17,366 nt of DNA from JACDDK01 sp038198445 (GCA_038198445.1 JBBPZZ010000022.1:1-17366); one strand, 5' to 3'. Positions 6,972 to 14,490 are shown, counted from the first letter of the stretch. Program-made: numbers and translations. The notes: a model not told the origin generated them from the sequence alone.

Positions 6972-7343
6972 CTACGCGCCTCCGAGAGAGAAGTGCGGGT
7001 TCTCGATCACGCCGAACACGTTGCCGAAAGGGTCCAATACCGTCGCCACCCGTATGTCGTCGCCTACGTCCTGGACGCCGACGTGCTCCGCCGCGCCCGA
7101 CTCCATCAGACGTCCCAGGGCAACGTCCGCATCCTCTACACCCCAGTAAGCGACGACTCCGGTCTCCGTCCGGGAGGCGCCGGGCTCTTGCGGCTGTAAC
7201 CCCAACTCGAAGCCGCCAACGTCGAACCCTACGTAGAAAGGCTCGTCGAAGTAAGGACGAACGTCCAGCACGGAGGCGTACCATTCCTTTGCCCGTTCGA
7301 GGTCTCCCACGTGATAGATGGCCGTCCGTAGACCCTGAAACAT
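6972..7343 (-). CDS. VOC-superfamily protein (glyoxalase/bleomycin resistance fold)
   Basis: This 123-residue vicinal-oxygen-chelate protein has two beta-alpha-beta-beta-beta halves. The N-terminal half runs FQGLRTAIYHVGDLERAKEWYASVLDVRPYFDEPFYVGFDVGGFELGL. The C-terminal half ends with ATVLDPFGNVFGVIENP, a typical VOC closing motif. Metal ligands would be His and Glu residues on these strands, for example Glu in GFELGL and Glu in GVIENP. Activity may be glyoxalase-like, dioxygenase-like or drug binding; the sequence does not decide. I chose ATG 7343, where AAAGGAAAG lies just upstream; a longer in-frame extension to 7424 has no family similarity. It is upstream of the metallo-beta-lactamase gene and divergent from the phosphoglycerate mutase. 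Confidence 0.88.
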   Translation of the reverse strand: MFQGLRTAIYHVGDLERAKEWYASVLDVRPYFDEPFYVGFDVGGFELGLQPQEPGASRTETGVVAYWGVEDADVALGRLMESGAAEHVGVQDVGDDIRVATVLDPFGNVFGVIENPHFSLGGA

Positions 7344-7498
7344 CGTCTTTCCTTTCCCTCGAAGACACGGCGAGCGTCTGCTCCGGTGACTATACGGCCC
7401 GCTGCCGTCGCTCCAAAGAGTCAAACTCCGCGGGATGGGAATAACCGGACCACGGCATCTGCTAGACTGCCGGAACCGCGAAAGAGGAGGACTCTGTT

Positions 7499-8707
7499 TT
7501 GAATCTGGATCTGATGCGTGAGCTATCCGTCTCGACGGACTCGAAGATGGTGTTGCTAGTCCTGGACGGACTCGGCGGTCTGCCGATGGAGGCGGGTGGA
7601 CAAACGGAACTCGAAGCCGCGAACACCCCGAACCTGGACCGGCTCGCCGCCGCCTCCGACCTCGGGCTGTCTCATCCCGTAGCAGCCGGGGTCAGCCCCG
7701 GCAGCGGCCCCGGACACCTGGCGCTCTTCGGGTACAACCCGCTCCAGTACGTCGTCGGACGCGGCGTCCTGAGCGCGCTCGGCGTCGGGTTCGAACTCGG
7801 CAAGAACGACCTTGCGGCCAGGATCAACTTCGCCACCCTCGACGACTCCGGGAAGATCTCCGACCGCCGCGCCGGCCGTATCCCCTCCGAGAAGGGCTCC
7901 GAGCTGGTAGACCTGCTGAACTCGAAGATAGACCTCGACGGCGCCGAAGTCTTTATCACCCACGAGAAGGAGTACCGGGCCGTCGTCGTGTTCCGCGCCG
8001 ATGGGCTCTCCGGCTCGCTCGCCGACACCGACCCCCAGAGGACGGGACTCGAACCCCTACCCGTCAAGCCGACCGACGATTCGAGCGAAGCAGAGAAGAG
8101 CGCGAAACTGGCGAACGAGTTCATCCGGCAGGCGAACGAGACGCTCAAGGACGAGCACCCGGCCAATACCGTCCTGCTGCGCGGCTTCGACAAGCACCCG
8201 GACCTGCCGTCGTTCGACGAGACCTACAAGCTGAACGCCGCCGCGATAGCGAGCTACCCGATGTACAAGGGCCTCGCCCGCCTCGCCAGGATGGAGCTAC
8301 TAAAAGAAGGCGAGGGCATCGCCGGAGAGTTCCAGACGTTGAAGGAGAACTGGGAAGATCACGACTTCTTCTTCGTCCACGTAAAACCGACCGACGCCGC
8401 CGGGGAGGACGGGGACTTCGACCGCAAGGCAAAGGTCATAGAGGAGGTGGACGCCCTGATACCGGACCTCCTAGACCTCGGCCCCGCCGCGCTCGCCATC
8501 ACCGGCGACCACGCGACCCCAGCGAAGATGAAGAGCCACTCATTCCACGGCGTCCCGTTCCTCCTTCACTCGGACTATACGTTGCCGACGGCGGAGAGCT
8601 TCGGGGAACGAGCGTGCGCTGGCGGCTCTCTCGGCACGTTCCCGGCGGAGGAGATCATGGGCCTCCTCATGGGCCACGCCCTCAAGCTGAACCGCTACGG
8701 CGCGTAA
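7499..8707 (+). CDS. apgM: 2,3-bisphosphoglycerate-independent phosphoglycerate mutase, archaeal type
   Basis: This enzyme interconverts 3- and 2-phosphoglycerate in lower glycolysis and gluconeogenesis, using two metal ions and a phosphoserine intermediate. It belongs to the alkaline-phosphatase superfamily, archaeal-type branch, at 402 residues. Visible motifs are VLDGLGG (21-27, metal Asp23), the nucleophile region SPGSGPGHLALFGYNP (66-81, likely Ser69), HVKPTDAAGEDGD (294-306) and ITGDHATP (334-341), followed by SHSFHGVP. The start is TTG 7499, with AGAGGAGG ending 8 bases before it. The uracil-DNA glycosylase reading frame begins only a few bases after the stop, suggesting co-transcription. 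Archaeal-type PGAM occurs in scattered bacterial lineages including some actinobacteria. Nothing is missing. Confidence 0.94.
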   Translation: MNLDLMRELSVSTDSKMVLLVLDGLGGLPMEAGGQTELEAANTPNLDRLAAASDLGLSHPVAAGVSPGSGPGHLALFGYNPLQYVVGRGVLSALGVGFELGKNDLAARINFATLDDSGKISDRRAGRIPSEKGSELVDLLNSKIDLDGAEVFITHEKEYRAVVVFRADGLSGSLADTDPQRTGLEPLPVKPTDDSSEAEKSAKLANEFIRQANETLKDEHPANTVLLRGFDKHPDLPSFDETYKLNAAAIASYPMYKGLARLARMELLKEGEGIAGEFQTLKENWEDHDFFFVHVKPTDAAGEDGDFDRKAKVIEEVDALIPDLLDLGPAALAITGDHATPAKMKSHSFHGVPFLLHSDYTLPTAESFGERACAGGSLGTFPAEEIMGLLMGHALKLNRYGA

Positions 8708-8714
8708 GAGAACC

Positions 8715-9401
8715 ATAGACAAACGGAAGCAACTCGCCGCGCTGGAGCGCGAGGTTACGGCCTGCCGCCGCTGTCCGCGGCTCGTCGAGTGGCGCGAGAA
8801 GGTCGCCCGCGAGAAGAAGGCCGCCCATAAGGACGAGACTTACTGGGGCCGCCCCATCCCCGGCTTCGGAGACCCGGACGCGGCGGTCGTCATACTCGGC
8901 CTCGCTCCCGCCGCGCACGGGGCGAACCGCACGGGCCGCTTCTTCACCGGCGACCGCTCCGGAGACTTCCTCTTCGCCGCGCTCCACCGGGCGGACTTCG
9001 CGAACAGTCCCGTATCGCGGAGCAAAGATGACGGACTGCGGCTCTCTGGAGCCTGGATCTCCGCCGCCGTCCGCTGCGCCCCCCCGCTGAACAAGCCCAC
9101 CCCCCAAGAACGCGATACCTGTCTCCCCTACACAGCCCACGAACTGGCATTGCTGGAAGCCAGCGTCGTCGTCTGCCTCGGGGCCTTCGCCTGGGACGCC
9201 GCGCTGCGTCTGTTTAGCGTGCGGCCCAAGCCGAAGTTCGCCCACGGCGCCGAGCACCGGACAAACGGCGTCACTCTACTCGGTTGCTACCATCCCTCGC
9301 AGCAGAATACCTTCACCGGCGTACTCACACCGGAGATGCTCGACGGCATACTCCTCCGGGCGCGAGATCTGGCCGGAGCGCAGTCCAGGTTGGTAAAGTA
9401 G
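8715..9401 (+). CDS. Uracil-DNA glycosylase, family 5 (UDGb), start codon non-standard or unresolved
   Basis: This DNA-repair enzyme removes uracil, and for this family also some other deaminated bases, from DNA. Motif A (GLAPAAHGANRTG, residues 62-74 if ATA 8715 is residue 1) and motif B (HPSQQNTFTG, 193-202) are characteristic of family 5. Four cysteines at 17, 20, 121 and 136 fit the 4Fe-4S cluster of thermophile-type glycosylases. The frame is open from 8691 to the stop at 9401, but it has no ATG, GTG or TTG before an internal TTG at 9150, which would discard motif A. ATA 8715 (preceded by AAGAGAACC) or CTG 8742 are possible rare starts. A sequencing error or a true rare start are both possible. 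The gene follows apgM closely. Confidence 0.88.
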   Translation: MDKRKQLAALEREVTACRRCPRLVEWREKVAREKKAAHKDETYWGRPIPGFGDPDAAVVILGLAPAAHGANRTGRFFTGDRSGDFLFAALHRADFANSPVSRSKDDGLRLSGAWISAAVRCAPPLNKPTPQERDTCLPYTAHELALLEASVVVCLGAFAWDAALRLFSVRPKPKFAHGAEHRTNGVTLLGCYHPSQQNTFTGVLTPEMLDGILLRARDLAGAQSRLVK

Positions 9402-9422
9402 TATGGATATGAGAGCCACCTG

Positions 9423-9926
9423 ATGAAGTCAACCGTGATCGCACCGCTGGCGGTTTTCCTGATCGTTATCCTGCTTTCCGCCACCGCCTGCTCTGGAGAC
9501 AGCACCGGCAAGAGTAAGAGCGAAACGTCCAAGAACTCCTCGAAAGGTAAGACTGGCGCCGTGGAAGGCACGCTATCATCCACTACCACGGGCGTCGAGA
9601 AAACGGAGAGAACGGGTCCTGTTGAGGGAACGATCGGTGTAAGTCCCAAGGCCGCGGACGTGGTCTTGCGTATAGAAGGGGATCCCAAGACCCGTTTCTC
9701 CGGCATCTGCGTGGAGGGTGGGGACGAGAGTGTCCTGAACGGCAGTGTCCCCAAAAGATACAGGTACGATCTCTCTGGGGAAAAACTCTCGTGCCGCATA
9801 CAAAAGCAGGACAAAGCCAAAGGCAGCCTGAATGTAATACTCATCGCCGGCGGAGCCACCCATTCCGTACAGCAGGTAGACGCTCCTGGCAGCGTCATAA
9901 AGATCTCCTACCAGGGCACCGGTTAG
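9423..9926 (+). CDS. Putative lipoprotein of unknown function
   Basis: I do not recognise the family. The 167-residue protein begins with a signal peptide: MKST, then hydrophobic VIAPLAVFLIVILLSATA, then Cys23 as a likely lipidation site (ATAC, a loose lipobox). A Ser/Lys/Thr-rich spacer (about 24-45) follows, as is common where a lipoprotein crosses wall polymers. Two similar short motifs, GAVEGTL and GPVEGTI, lie about 20 residues apart. The rest looks like a small beta-rich extracytoplasmic domain with two cysteines (in SGICVEG and KLSCRIQ) that could form a disulfide. The ribosome site is weak (GAGAGCC). It sits 21 bases after the glycosylase gene and 63 bases before the HD-domain gene. 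Function is unknown. Confidence 0.75.
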   Translation: MKSTVIAPLAVFLIVILLSATACSGDSTGKSKSETSKNSSKGKTGAVEGTLSSTTTGVEKTERTGPVEGTIGVSPKAADVVLRIEGDPKTRFSGICVEGGDESVLNGSVPKRYRYDLSGEKLSCRIQKQDKAKGSLNVILIAGGATHSVQQVDAPGSVIKISYQGTG

Positions 9927-9989
9927 CAAGCCCCCATCGAAGGACGTTACAATATCCGACTGGATGGGATCCTTACGAGAAGAGGTCAC

Positions 9990-10553
9990 ATGAACCCTAT
10001 GAACCGTGAAGACGCCTGGGCCTTGATGTGCGAGTGGACGGAGAGCGACTCCCTGCGTAAGCACATGCTCGCCGTGGAGGCCGCCATGCGCGCCTACGCC
10101 CGCAAGTTCGGCGAAGACGAAGAGAAGTGGGGCATCACCGGCCTTCTGCACGACATGGACTACGAAAAACACCCCACCCCCGCCGAACATCCCATGACCG
10201 GCGTCAGGGAGCTTGAGCGCCGGGGCTACCCGGAAGACATGCTCCACGCCATAAAAGGCCACGCCGACTACCTCGACGTACCCCGCGACACACTCATGTC
10301 CAGGACGCTCTACGCCGTGGACGAGCTCTCCGGCTTCATAGTGGCGTGCGCCCGCGTAAGACCGGAGGGTCTCGAAGGCCTCAAGGCAAAGAGCGTCCGC
10401 AAGAAGATGAAGCAGAAATCCTTCGCCGCCGCCGTCAACCGCGAAGACATCACGCGGGGAGCCGAGGATCTCGGCGTGGACTTGAATGAGCACATAGAGT
10501 TCGTGGCGGAGGCGCTCCGCGAGAAGTCCGGGTCCCTGGGGTTCGCCGCCTGA
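9990..10553 (+). CDS. HD-domain phosphohydrolase-like protein
   Basis: This 187-residue HD-superfamily protein is a likely metal-dependent phosphohydrolase, perhaps acting on nucleotides. Candidate metal ligands appear in order: His25 (SLRKHMLAVE), His54-Asp55 (GLLHDMDYEK), His67 (AEHPMTGV), His91 (GHADY) and Asp111 (YAVDELSGF). This pattern resembles small standalone HD proteins often annotated as hydrolases. GAAGAGG lies about 4 bases before ATG 9990; ATG 9999 is an alternative. A TACAAT at 9948-9953 could be a -10. The gene ends about 55 bases before the D-Ala-D-Ala ligase gene. The substrate cannot be told from sequence. Confidence 0.88.
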   Translation: MNPMNREDAWALMCEWTESDSLRKHMLAVEAAMRAYARKFGEDEEKWGITGLLHDMDYEKHPTPAEHPMTGVRELERRGYPEDMLHAIKGHADYLDVPRDTLMSRTLYAVDELSGFIVACARVRPEGLEGLKAKSVRKKMKQKSFAAAVNREDITRGAEDLGVDLNEHIEFVAEALREKSGSLGFAA

Positions 10554-10608
10554 TCCTAAATACGCCCTCTGTTACGATGGGCTGATTGTCTGAGAGAGGA
10601 GTGTTGGT

Positions 10609-11664
10609 TTGGCGCGTGTCATGGTCATCTTCGGTGGACGTAGCAGGGAGCACGACGTGTCCCTCGCCTCGGCGCGGGCCATCATGGAGGCCCTGGAAGA
10701 AAGCGGGCGCCACGATGTAGTCCCGGCCGGGATAACCCGTGAGGGACAGTGGCTACCTTCCGGCGACCCAATGCGAGAGCTTGAATCCCGTAGCAAACAA
10801 CTCGCCAGCGCTTCTGGTTCACTGGAGTCTTCCCCACCGGCTACCGTGGAGGATAGACTTCCGGCGAACCTCGAGTCGGCTGACGTCGTGTTCCCGGTCC
10901 TGCATGGTCCCTTTGGCGAAGACGGAACGATCCAGGGTATGCTTGAGCTTGCGGGCGTACCGTACGTCGGGAGCGGGGTGCTGGCGAGCGCCGTTTCGAT
11001 GGACAAGATCACGATGAAAAAAGTCTTCGCCCACCACGGGCTCCCGCAGGTCGAGTGGCTCGGCCTCAGTCGCAAGGATTGGGAAGAAACCCCCGAGAAG
11101 TGCATCGAAGAGATCGAAGACGCTCTAGGCTATCCATGTTTCGTCAAGCCCGCAAACCTCGGCTCCAGCGTCGGCATAAACAAAGCGGTCGACGTGGAGA
11201 GTCTCCGCGATGCCCTGCACGCGGCGGCGGAGCCAGATCGCCGGATCATCGTCGAAGCCGGCGTGGATGCCCGCGAGGTGGAAGTCGCGGTCCTGGGCAA
11301 CGAAGACCCGCAAGTCTCCGTGCCGGGTGAGATCCTGGTGAGCGCGAACGAGTTCTACGATTACGACGCGAAGTATGTCGAAGGCGGTAGCGAACTAATG
11401 GCCCCCGCCGACATACCGGACGAGGTAGCCACGGAGATACAGCGCATAGCCCGCATCGCCTACGAAGCCGTAGATGCCGCCGGTATGTCCCGAATAGACT
11501 TCTTCCTCGAACGCGGCGCCGGCCGTCTGCTCCTGAATGAGATCAACACCATCCCAGGCTTCACTCCTACCAGCGTCTACGCCCGCCTCTGGAACGCCAG
11601 CGGCCTCCCCTACGATCAACTCCTCAACAAGCTAATAGAACTGGCCCTCGAACGCCACGGTTGA
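10609..11664 (+). CDS. ddl: D-alanine--D-alanine ligase
   Basis: Ddl joins two D-alanines with ATP to make the dipeptide of peptidoglycan precursors, in the cytoplasm. The 351 residues show the ATP-grasp order: MVIFGGRSREHDVSL (5-19), HGPFGEDGTIQG (99-110), SMDKITMK (130-137), FVKPANLGSSVGI (178-190), the omega loop FYDYDAKY (249-256), RIDFF (295-299) and NEINTIPGFT (310-319). The Tyr in YDYDAKY suggests D-Ala-D-Ala rather than D-Ala-D-lactate specificity. The start is TTG 10609, with GAGAGAGGAG about 8 bases upstream; the next possible start would remove part of the first strand. TACGAT at 10573-10578 may be its -10. No other cell-wall gene is nearby. Confidence 0.96.
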   Translation: MARVMVIFGGRSREHDVSLASARAIMEALEESGRHDVVPAGITREGQWLPSGDPMRELESRSKQLASASGSLESSPPATVEDRLPANLESADVVFPVLHGPFGEDGTIQGMLELAGVPYVGSGVLASAVSMDKITMKKVFAHHGLPQVEWLGLSRKDWEETPEKCIEEIEDALGYPCFVKPANLGSSVGINKAVDVESLRDALHAAAEPDRRIIVEAGVDAREVEVAVLGNEDPQVSVPGEILVSANEFYDYDAKYVEGGSELMAPADIPDEVATEIQRIARIAYEAVDAAGMSRIDFFLERGAGRLLLNEINTIPGFTPTSVYARLWNASGLPYDQLLNKLIELALERHG

Positions 11665-11721
11665 GCCCACCACGGGTTTCCTTCTTGTCTCGCCTTGAAG
11701 CCGGCGCGTTGTGATATTTTA

Positions 11722-12744
11722 ATGCTCCTCATGTTAATAGCCCTCTTACAGAACAAGAACGGTGAAACGACCGGCAGTGTCGTGGAAGACGCTGGGACAG
11801 GCGCCAAGGAGACCGCTGGAAAGACGGCGGACATTCTGAGCAGTGTCGCGAAACCTTTCAGGCACTTCCTGGAGTATCTAATCAGCCCGGAGTTCATAGC
11901 AAACGTCATTGCCAGTATTATCGTCGTGGTGATCGGAGTCTTGTTCTACGAAGCCCTGACGCGTGGGGTTCCGCGCGTGTTGCGCTGGCGTCGGCGTCAG
12001 GGTGTCCTCGACATGGAGGCCGTGGCCCGGATAAAGCGGCAGGATACGGCTATTACGCTCGTCCGGAACGTCCTGCGGTACATAGCCCTGGCAGTGATCG
12101 TGCTGATCGTTTTGAGCATCTTCCTGAGAGACGCGCTTGCTACCCTCGGAGGCGCAGCTATCCTGGCCGCTGTTATAGGCTTCGGGGCGCAGAGCTTCCT
12201 GCGAGACATGATCGCCGGGTTTTCGATCATCTTTGAAGGCCAGTACAGTGTGGGAGACTTTATAGCGGTGCAGCCACAAGGAGTATCCGGGGTCGTGGAG
12301 GATTTAGGCCTGCGGATAACCAAGATCCGGTCTCTCTCCGGAGAGGTCAATTTTATCCCGAACGGCTCCATGCTCGGGGTAACAAACTACGTCTCGGGCC
12401 GGCAGCAATTCAACATGGAGGTACAGCTCTCTGATACGGAGGCGGCCGAAAGGGTTACTAATTCTCTGGACGAGGCGAAGGAGCTATACCTCACCCCGCC
12501 CCGTGTCGTAGAGCGAAATGACACCGAAGATGGGCGTGTAAGGCTCCGCATACGGGCCGGGGTACTGCCTTCGATGGCGTGGCTCGTAGAGGAGAACCTG
12601 GTCGGACGCATAAAGGGCGCCGCCGGTGAAGAGTCCCTGGCCTCGGAGCCCCTGATCTACAAAGTGGACCAGTCGAACCTCCGCAAGATCAGGGACCTGC
12701 TTCCACAAGAGGCCGAGAAGAAGCTGGACCAGTCATCTAGCTAA
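11722..12744 (+). CDS. Small-conductance mechanosensitive channel (MscS family)
   Basis: MscS channels open under membrane tension and release solutes on osmotic downshock. With ATG 11722 as the start the protein has 340 residues. A low-complexity Gly/Thr N-terminal segment is followed by membrane segments at about 59-79 and 115-135 and the pore helix at about 138-172 (GGAAILAAVIGFGAQSFLRDMIAGFSIIFEGQYSVGDFI). This last segment contains the signature of the family. The beta domain and a C-terminal mixed domain with a charged tail follow. No clear ribosome site precedes the start; AT-rich GTGATATTTTA stands directly before it, suggesting a -10 and a leaderless or very short leader. ATG 11731 or TTG 11695 are other possible starts. 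Its stop overlaps that of the convergent LON-domain gene by 4 bases. Confidence 0.93.
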   Translation: MLLMLIALLQNKNGETTGSVVEDAGTGAKETAGKTADILSSVAKPFRHFLEYLISPEFIANVIASIIVVVIGVLFYEALTRGVPRVLRWRRRQGVLDMEAVARIKRQDTAITLVRNVLRYIALAVIVLIVLSIFLRDALATLGGAAILAAVIGFGAQSFLRDMIAGFSIIFEGQYSVGDFIAVQPQGVSGVVEDLGLRITKIRSLSGEVNFIPNGSMLGVTNYVSGRQQFNMEVQLSDTEAAERVTNSLDEAKELYLTPPRVVERNDTEDGRVRLRIRAGVLPSMAWLVEENLVGRIKGAAGEESLASEPLIYKVDQSNLRKIRDLLPQEAEKKLDQSSS

Positions 12745-13394
12745 TCGGAGTTCTCTTCGGGCTTCTCGCCCGGCTTCCAATCCTTACGCAGGTGTCCGTT
12801 CGTGCGAGCTTTTTCACGGATCGCCCGCTCGCTCTCCAGGCGCTCCGCCGCCGCTGAAAGCAACTCCTTTACCTTCTCCAGGCGCTCGCGCTCGGTCGTT
12901 AGCTCCAGGATCTGCTGCCGCGTCTCGATGTCGAATTCTATACGTCCCGCGATGGCGAAAGACAGGTTCTTGTACGGCGGCTCTATCTCGATGTCCACCG
13001 CGCCCTCCGTTGCCGCCTCGACCACGCGCTCCAGGAGCGCTATGCACTCCTCGGCGATCTCCTTCAGGTCATCCTCGGGCTCTTCCTTAAGGTATTCGAT
13101 CTCACCCACATAATATGGCTTGCCGGTCATGATGTTGTTCAGTTTGAAGCGCTGGGAACCTTCGACCAGCACCAGCATCCGGCCGTCCTCGTAGCGCTCG
13201 ACAAGCTCCACGATCCTGGCCGTGCAGCCGACCTCTCTGGTCCCGGACTCATCCGCCAGGACCATCCCGAACTCGCTCTCGGCCTCCAGACACTCGTCCA
13301 CCATCTGCTTGTACCGGTCCTCGAATATATGCAGCGGGAGCGGCGCTCCTGGCATCAGCACCACGTTCAAAGGGAAAAGAGGTATGTCGGACAC
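12741..13394 (-). CDS. LON peptidase substrate-binding-domain protein
   Basis: This is a standalone LON N-terminal domain (PUA-like) protein without the ATPase or protease domains; its role is unknown, perhaps substrate recruitment. The opening IPLFPLNVVLMPGAPLPLHIFEDRYKQMV is the family hallmark. Next come GMVLADESGTREVGCTARIVE and the strand-rich GRMLVLVEGSQRFKLN, then a C-terminal helical bundle (about 110-200) with many Glu and Lys. It is 217 residues from GTG 13394, which I chose because AAGGAG lies 7 bases upstream. GTG 13400, two codons earlier, leaves only one base between the ribosome site and the start. It converges on mscS and is divergent from the short-chain dehydrogenase. Confidence 0.92.
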   Translation of the reverse strand: MSDIPLFPLNVVLMPGAPLPLHIFEDRYKQMVDECLEAESEFGMVLADESGTREVGCTARIVELVERYEDGRMLVLVEGSQRFKLNNIMTGKPYYVGEIEYLKEEPEDDLKEIAEECIALLERVVEAATEGAVDIEIEPPYKNLSFAIAGRIEFDIETRQQILELTTERERLEKVKELLSAAAERLESERAIREKARTNGHLRKDWKPGEKPEENSD

Positions 13395-13469
13395 GCGCAC
13401 GCTCCTTCTAGCCTAGCCTACGATTCTATCTCAAAGTATCTATCTTCGGCCCGTCGCCCTCACAACCGG

Positions 13470-13475
13470 TATGAT
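13470..13475 (+). promoter_or_regulatory. Candidate -10 element (TATGAT) for the short-chain dehydrogenase gene
   Basis: TATGAT ends 6 bases before ATG 13482. A transcript starting 6-7 bases after the box would begin at the ATG itself, consistent with a leaderless mRNA. There is no ribosome site upstream of this ATG. No convincing -35 is seen. Confidence 0.4.
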
Positions 13476-13481
13476 GCGCTT

Positions 13482-14219
13482 ATGGATGCTTCTGAAAATA
13501 CGAAACGCACAGCTATTGTTACCGGCGCCTCCTCGGGCATCGGCGAGTCCACCGCCCGCCTGCTGGCGCGAGAGGGCTACAAGGTCGTTCTCGCCGCCCG
13601 GCGCCAAGACCGTCTCGAAAAACTCGTCGCGGAGGTCGGGGAGAACTCCTTCGCCGTACCCACGGACGTCACCGACGCGGGCGCCTGCGCCTCGCTCGTG
13701 GCCCGGACGGTCGAGCATTTCGGTGCCCTCGACGTGCTCATCAACAACGCCGGTCTCGGTCTCTACGCGCCTATCGCCGAAGGAGACCCGGAGGACTGGC
13801 GGAAGATGTTCGAGGTCAACGTACTCGGAGCGCTCTATATGACCCGAGCCGCCGTTCGTCATATGCTCGAACGAGGGTCGGGAGACCTGATCTTTATCTC
13901 CAGCGTCGCCGGGCGGCGGGTTCCAAACACGTATGGGATAGTCTACGCCGCCACCAAGCACGCCATCACCGCCATCGCCGAGGGTTTGCGTATGGACGTT
14001 AGCGCGAAAGGCATCCGCGTAATGACCATCGAGCCGGGACTGGTGCGTACGGAATTCCCCGAGGGCTCTTACCAAAGCGCGGAGCAATACTACGCGGAGA
14101 AAGAATACTCGCCACTCGACGCTGATGACGTGGCGAACGCCGTGTTGTACGCCCTGAAACAACCACAACACGTCAGTGTCAACGAGGTGTTGATCCGTCC
14201 TACGGACCAAATGAATTAG
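13482..14219 (+). CDS. Short-chain dehydrogenase/reductase (SDR)
   Basis: This 245-residue classical SDR is a soluble NAD(P)-dependent oxidoreductase. Motifs run in order: cofactor motif TGASSGIG (14-21), basic residues in LAARRQDRLEKL (which favour NADP(H)), NNAG (88-91), active-site Ser in ISSVAG (139-144), Tyr155 and Lys159 in YAATK, and PGLVRTEFPE near the C-terminus. The overall text resembles the YdfG/serine-dehydrogenase-like SDR subgroup; substrate cannot be assigned. ATG 13482 starts the protein just before the cofactor motif; the in-frame extension upstream to 13329 runs antisense to the LON-domain gene and is not family-like. No ribosome site is present, but a TATGAT lies just upstream. 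Confidence 0.93.
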   Translation: MDASENTKRTAIVTGASSGIGESTARLLAREGYKVVLAARRQDRLEKLVAEVGENSFAVPTDVTDAGACASLVARTVEHFGALDVLINNAGLGLYAPIAEGDPEDWRKMFEVNVLGALYMTRAAVRHMLERGSGDLIFISSVAGRRVPNTYGIVYAATKHAITAIAEGLRMDVSAKGIRVMTIEPGLVRTEFPEGSYQSAEQYYAEKEYSPLDADDVANAVLYALKQPQHVSVNEVLIRPTDQMN

Positions 14220-14229
14220 TCTCGGGCCA

Positions 14230-14303
14230 AGGCGACGTAAACGCCTGGAGAGGGTGTGTACCCCGGAAACACAATCGGCGGCGGCCATACGGGTACTGCC
14301 GCC
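14230..14303. terminator. Candidate terminator region between convergent genes
   Basis: Two inverted repeats lie in the convergent gap. AGGCG/CGCCT (14230-14246) has a 7-base loop. GGCGGC (14277-14282) with GCCGCC (14298-14303) has a 15-base loop. Neither has a clear T-tract. The gap 14220-14349 contains no other feature that I can see. Confidence 0.3.
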
Positions 14304-14349
14304 ATCCGTCGTTGTCTGAAAGCGAAACCTGAATCCTGGCCTCGCGGCG

Positions 14350-14490
14350 TTACTCGTCCTTACTGATCCAGTACGTAAAGCTCCACGCCCCGATATACGA
14401 AGTCATTATTATGAAGAAAGCGGCGAAGAACCGGGCTATCCCAACGGCGGTCGCGCCACCGTTACCCGCCAAGAGCAACGCTAAATCCAT
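14350..14490 (-). CDS. Small single-span membrane protein (46 residues) at the end of the bc/CydA-like operon
   Basis: This short gene encodes 46 residues, beginning MDLALLLAGNGGATAVGIAR and continuing with an aromatic-rich hydrophobic stretch (about 18-42: FFAAFFIIMTSYIGAW, then SFTYW) and a charged end (ISKDE). One membrane span is expected. Its ATG overlaps the stop of the CydA-like gene (TAATG), and GGGAGGG lies 8 bases upstream, a strong ribosome site. This argues for translation and for a role with the upstream proteins. Small membrane subunits such as CydX accompany bd oxidases, but I see no direct similarity to CydX, so the parallel rests on position and size only. It is short enough to be missed by automated gene calling. 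Confidence 0.75.
   Translation of the reverse strand: MDLALLLAGNGGATAVGIARFFAAFFIIMTSYIGAWSFTYWISKDE

Noticed and set aside
7344..7424. N-terminal extension of the VOC-fold protein to a start at 7424
   Set aside because: The extra residues are not family-like, and a good ribosome site stands before ATG 7343.
9576..10493. A 305-codon open frame on the minus strand, antisense to the lipoprotein and HD-domain genes
   Set aside because: Both plus-strand frames encode recognisable features (signal peptide with lipid cysteine; HD motifs). The antisense translation shows no known motif and is typical of GC-rich shadow frames.
13440..14288. A 282-codon open frame on the minus strand opposite the short-chain dehydrogenase
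   Set aside because: The plus strand carries the full set of SDR motifs; the antisense product has none.
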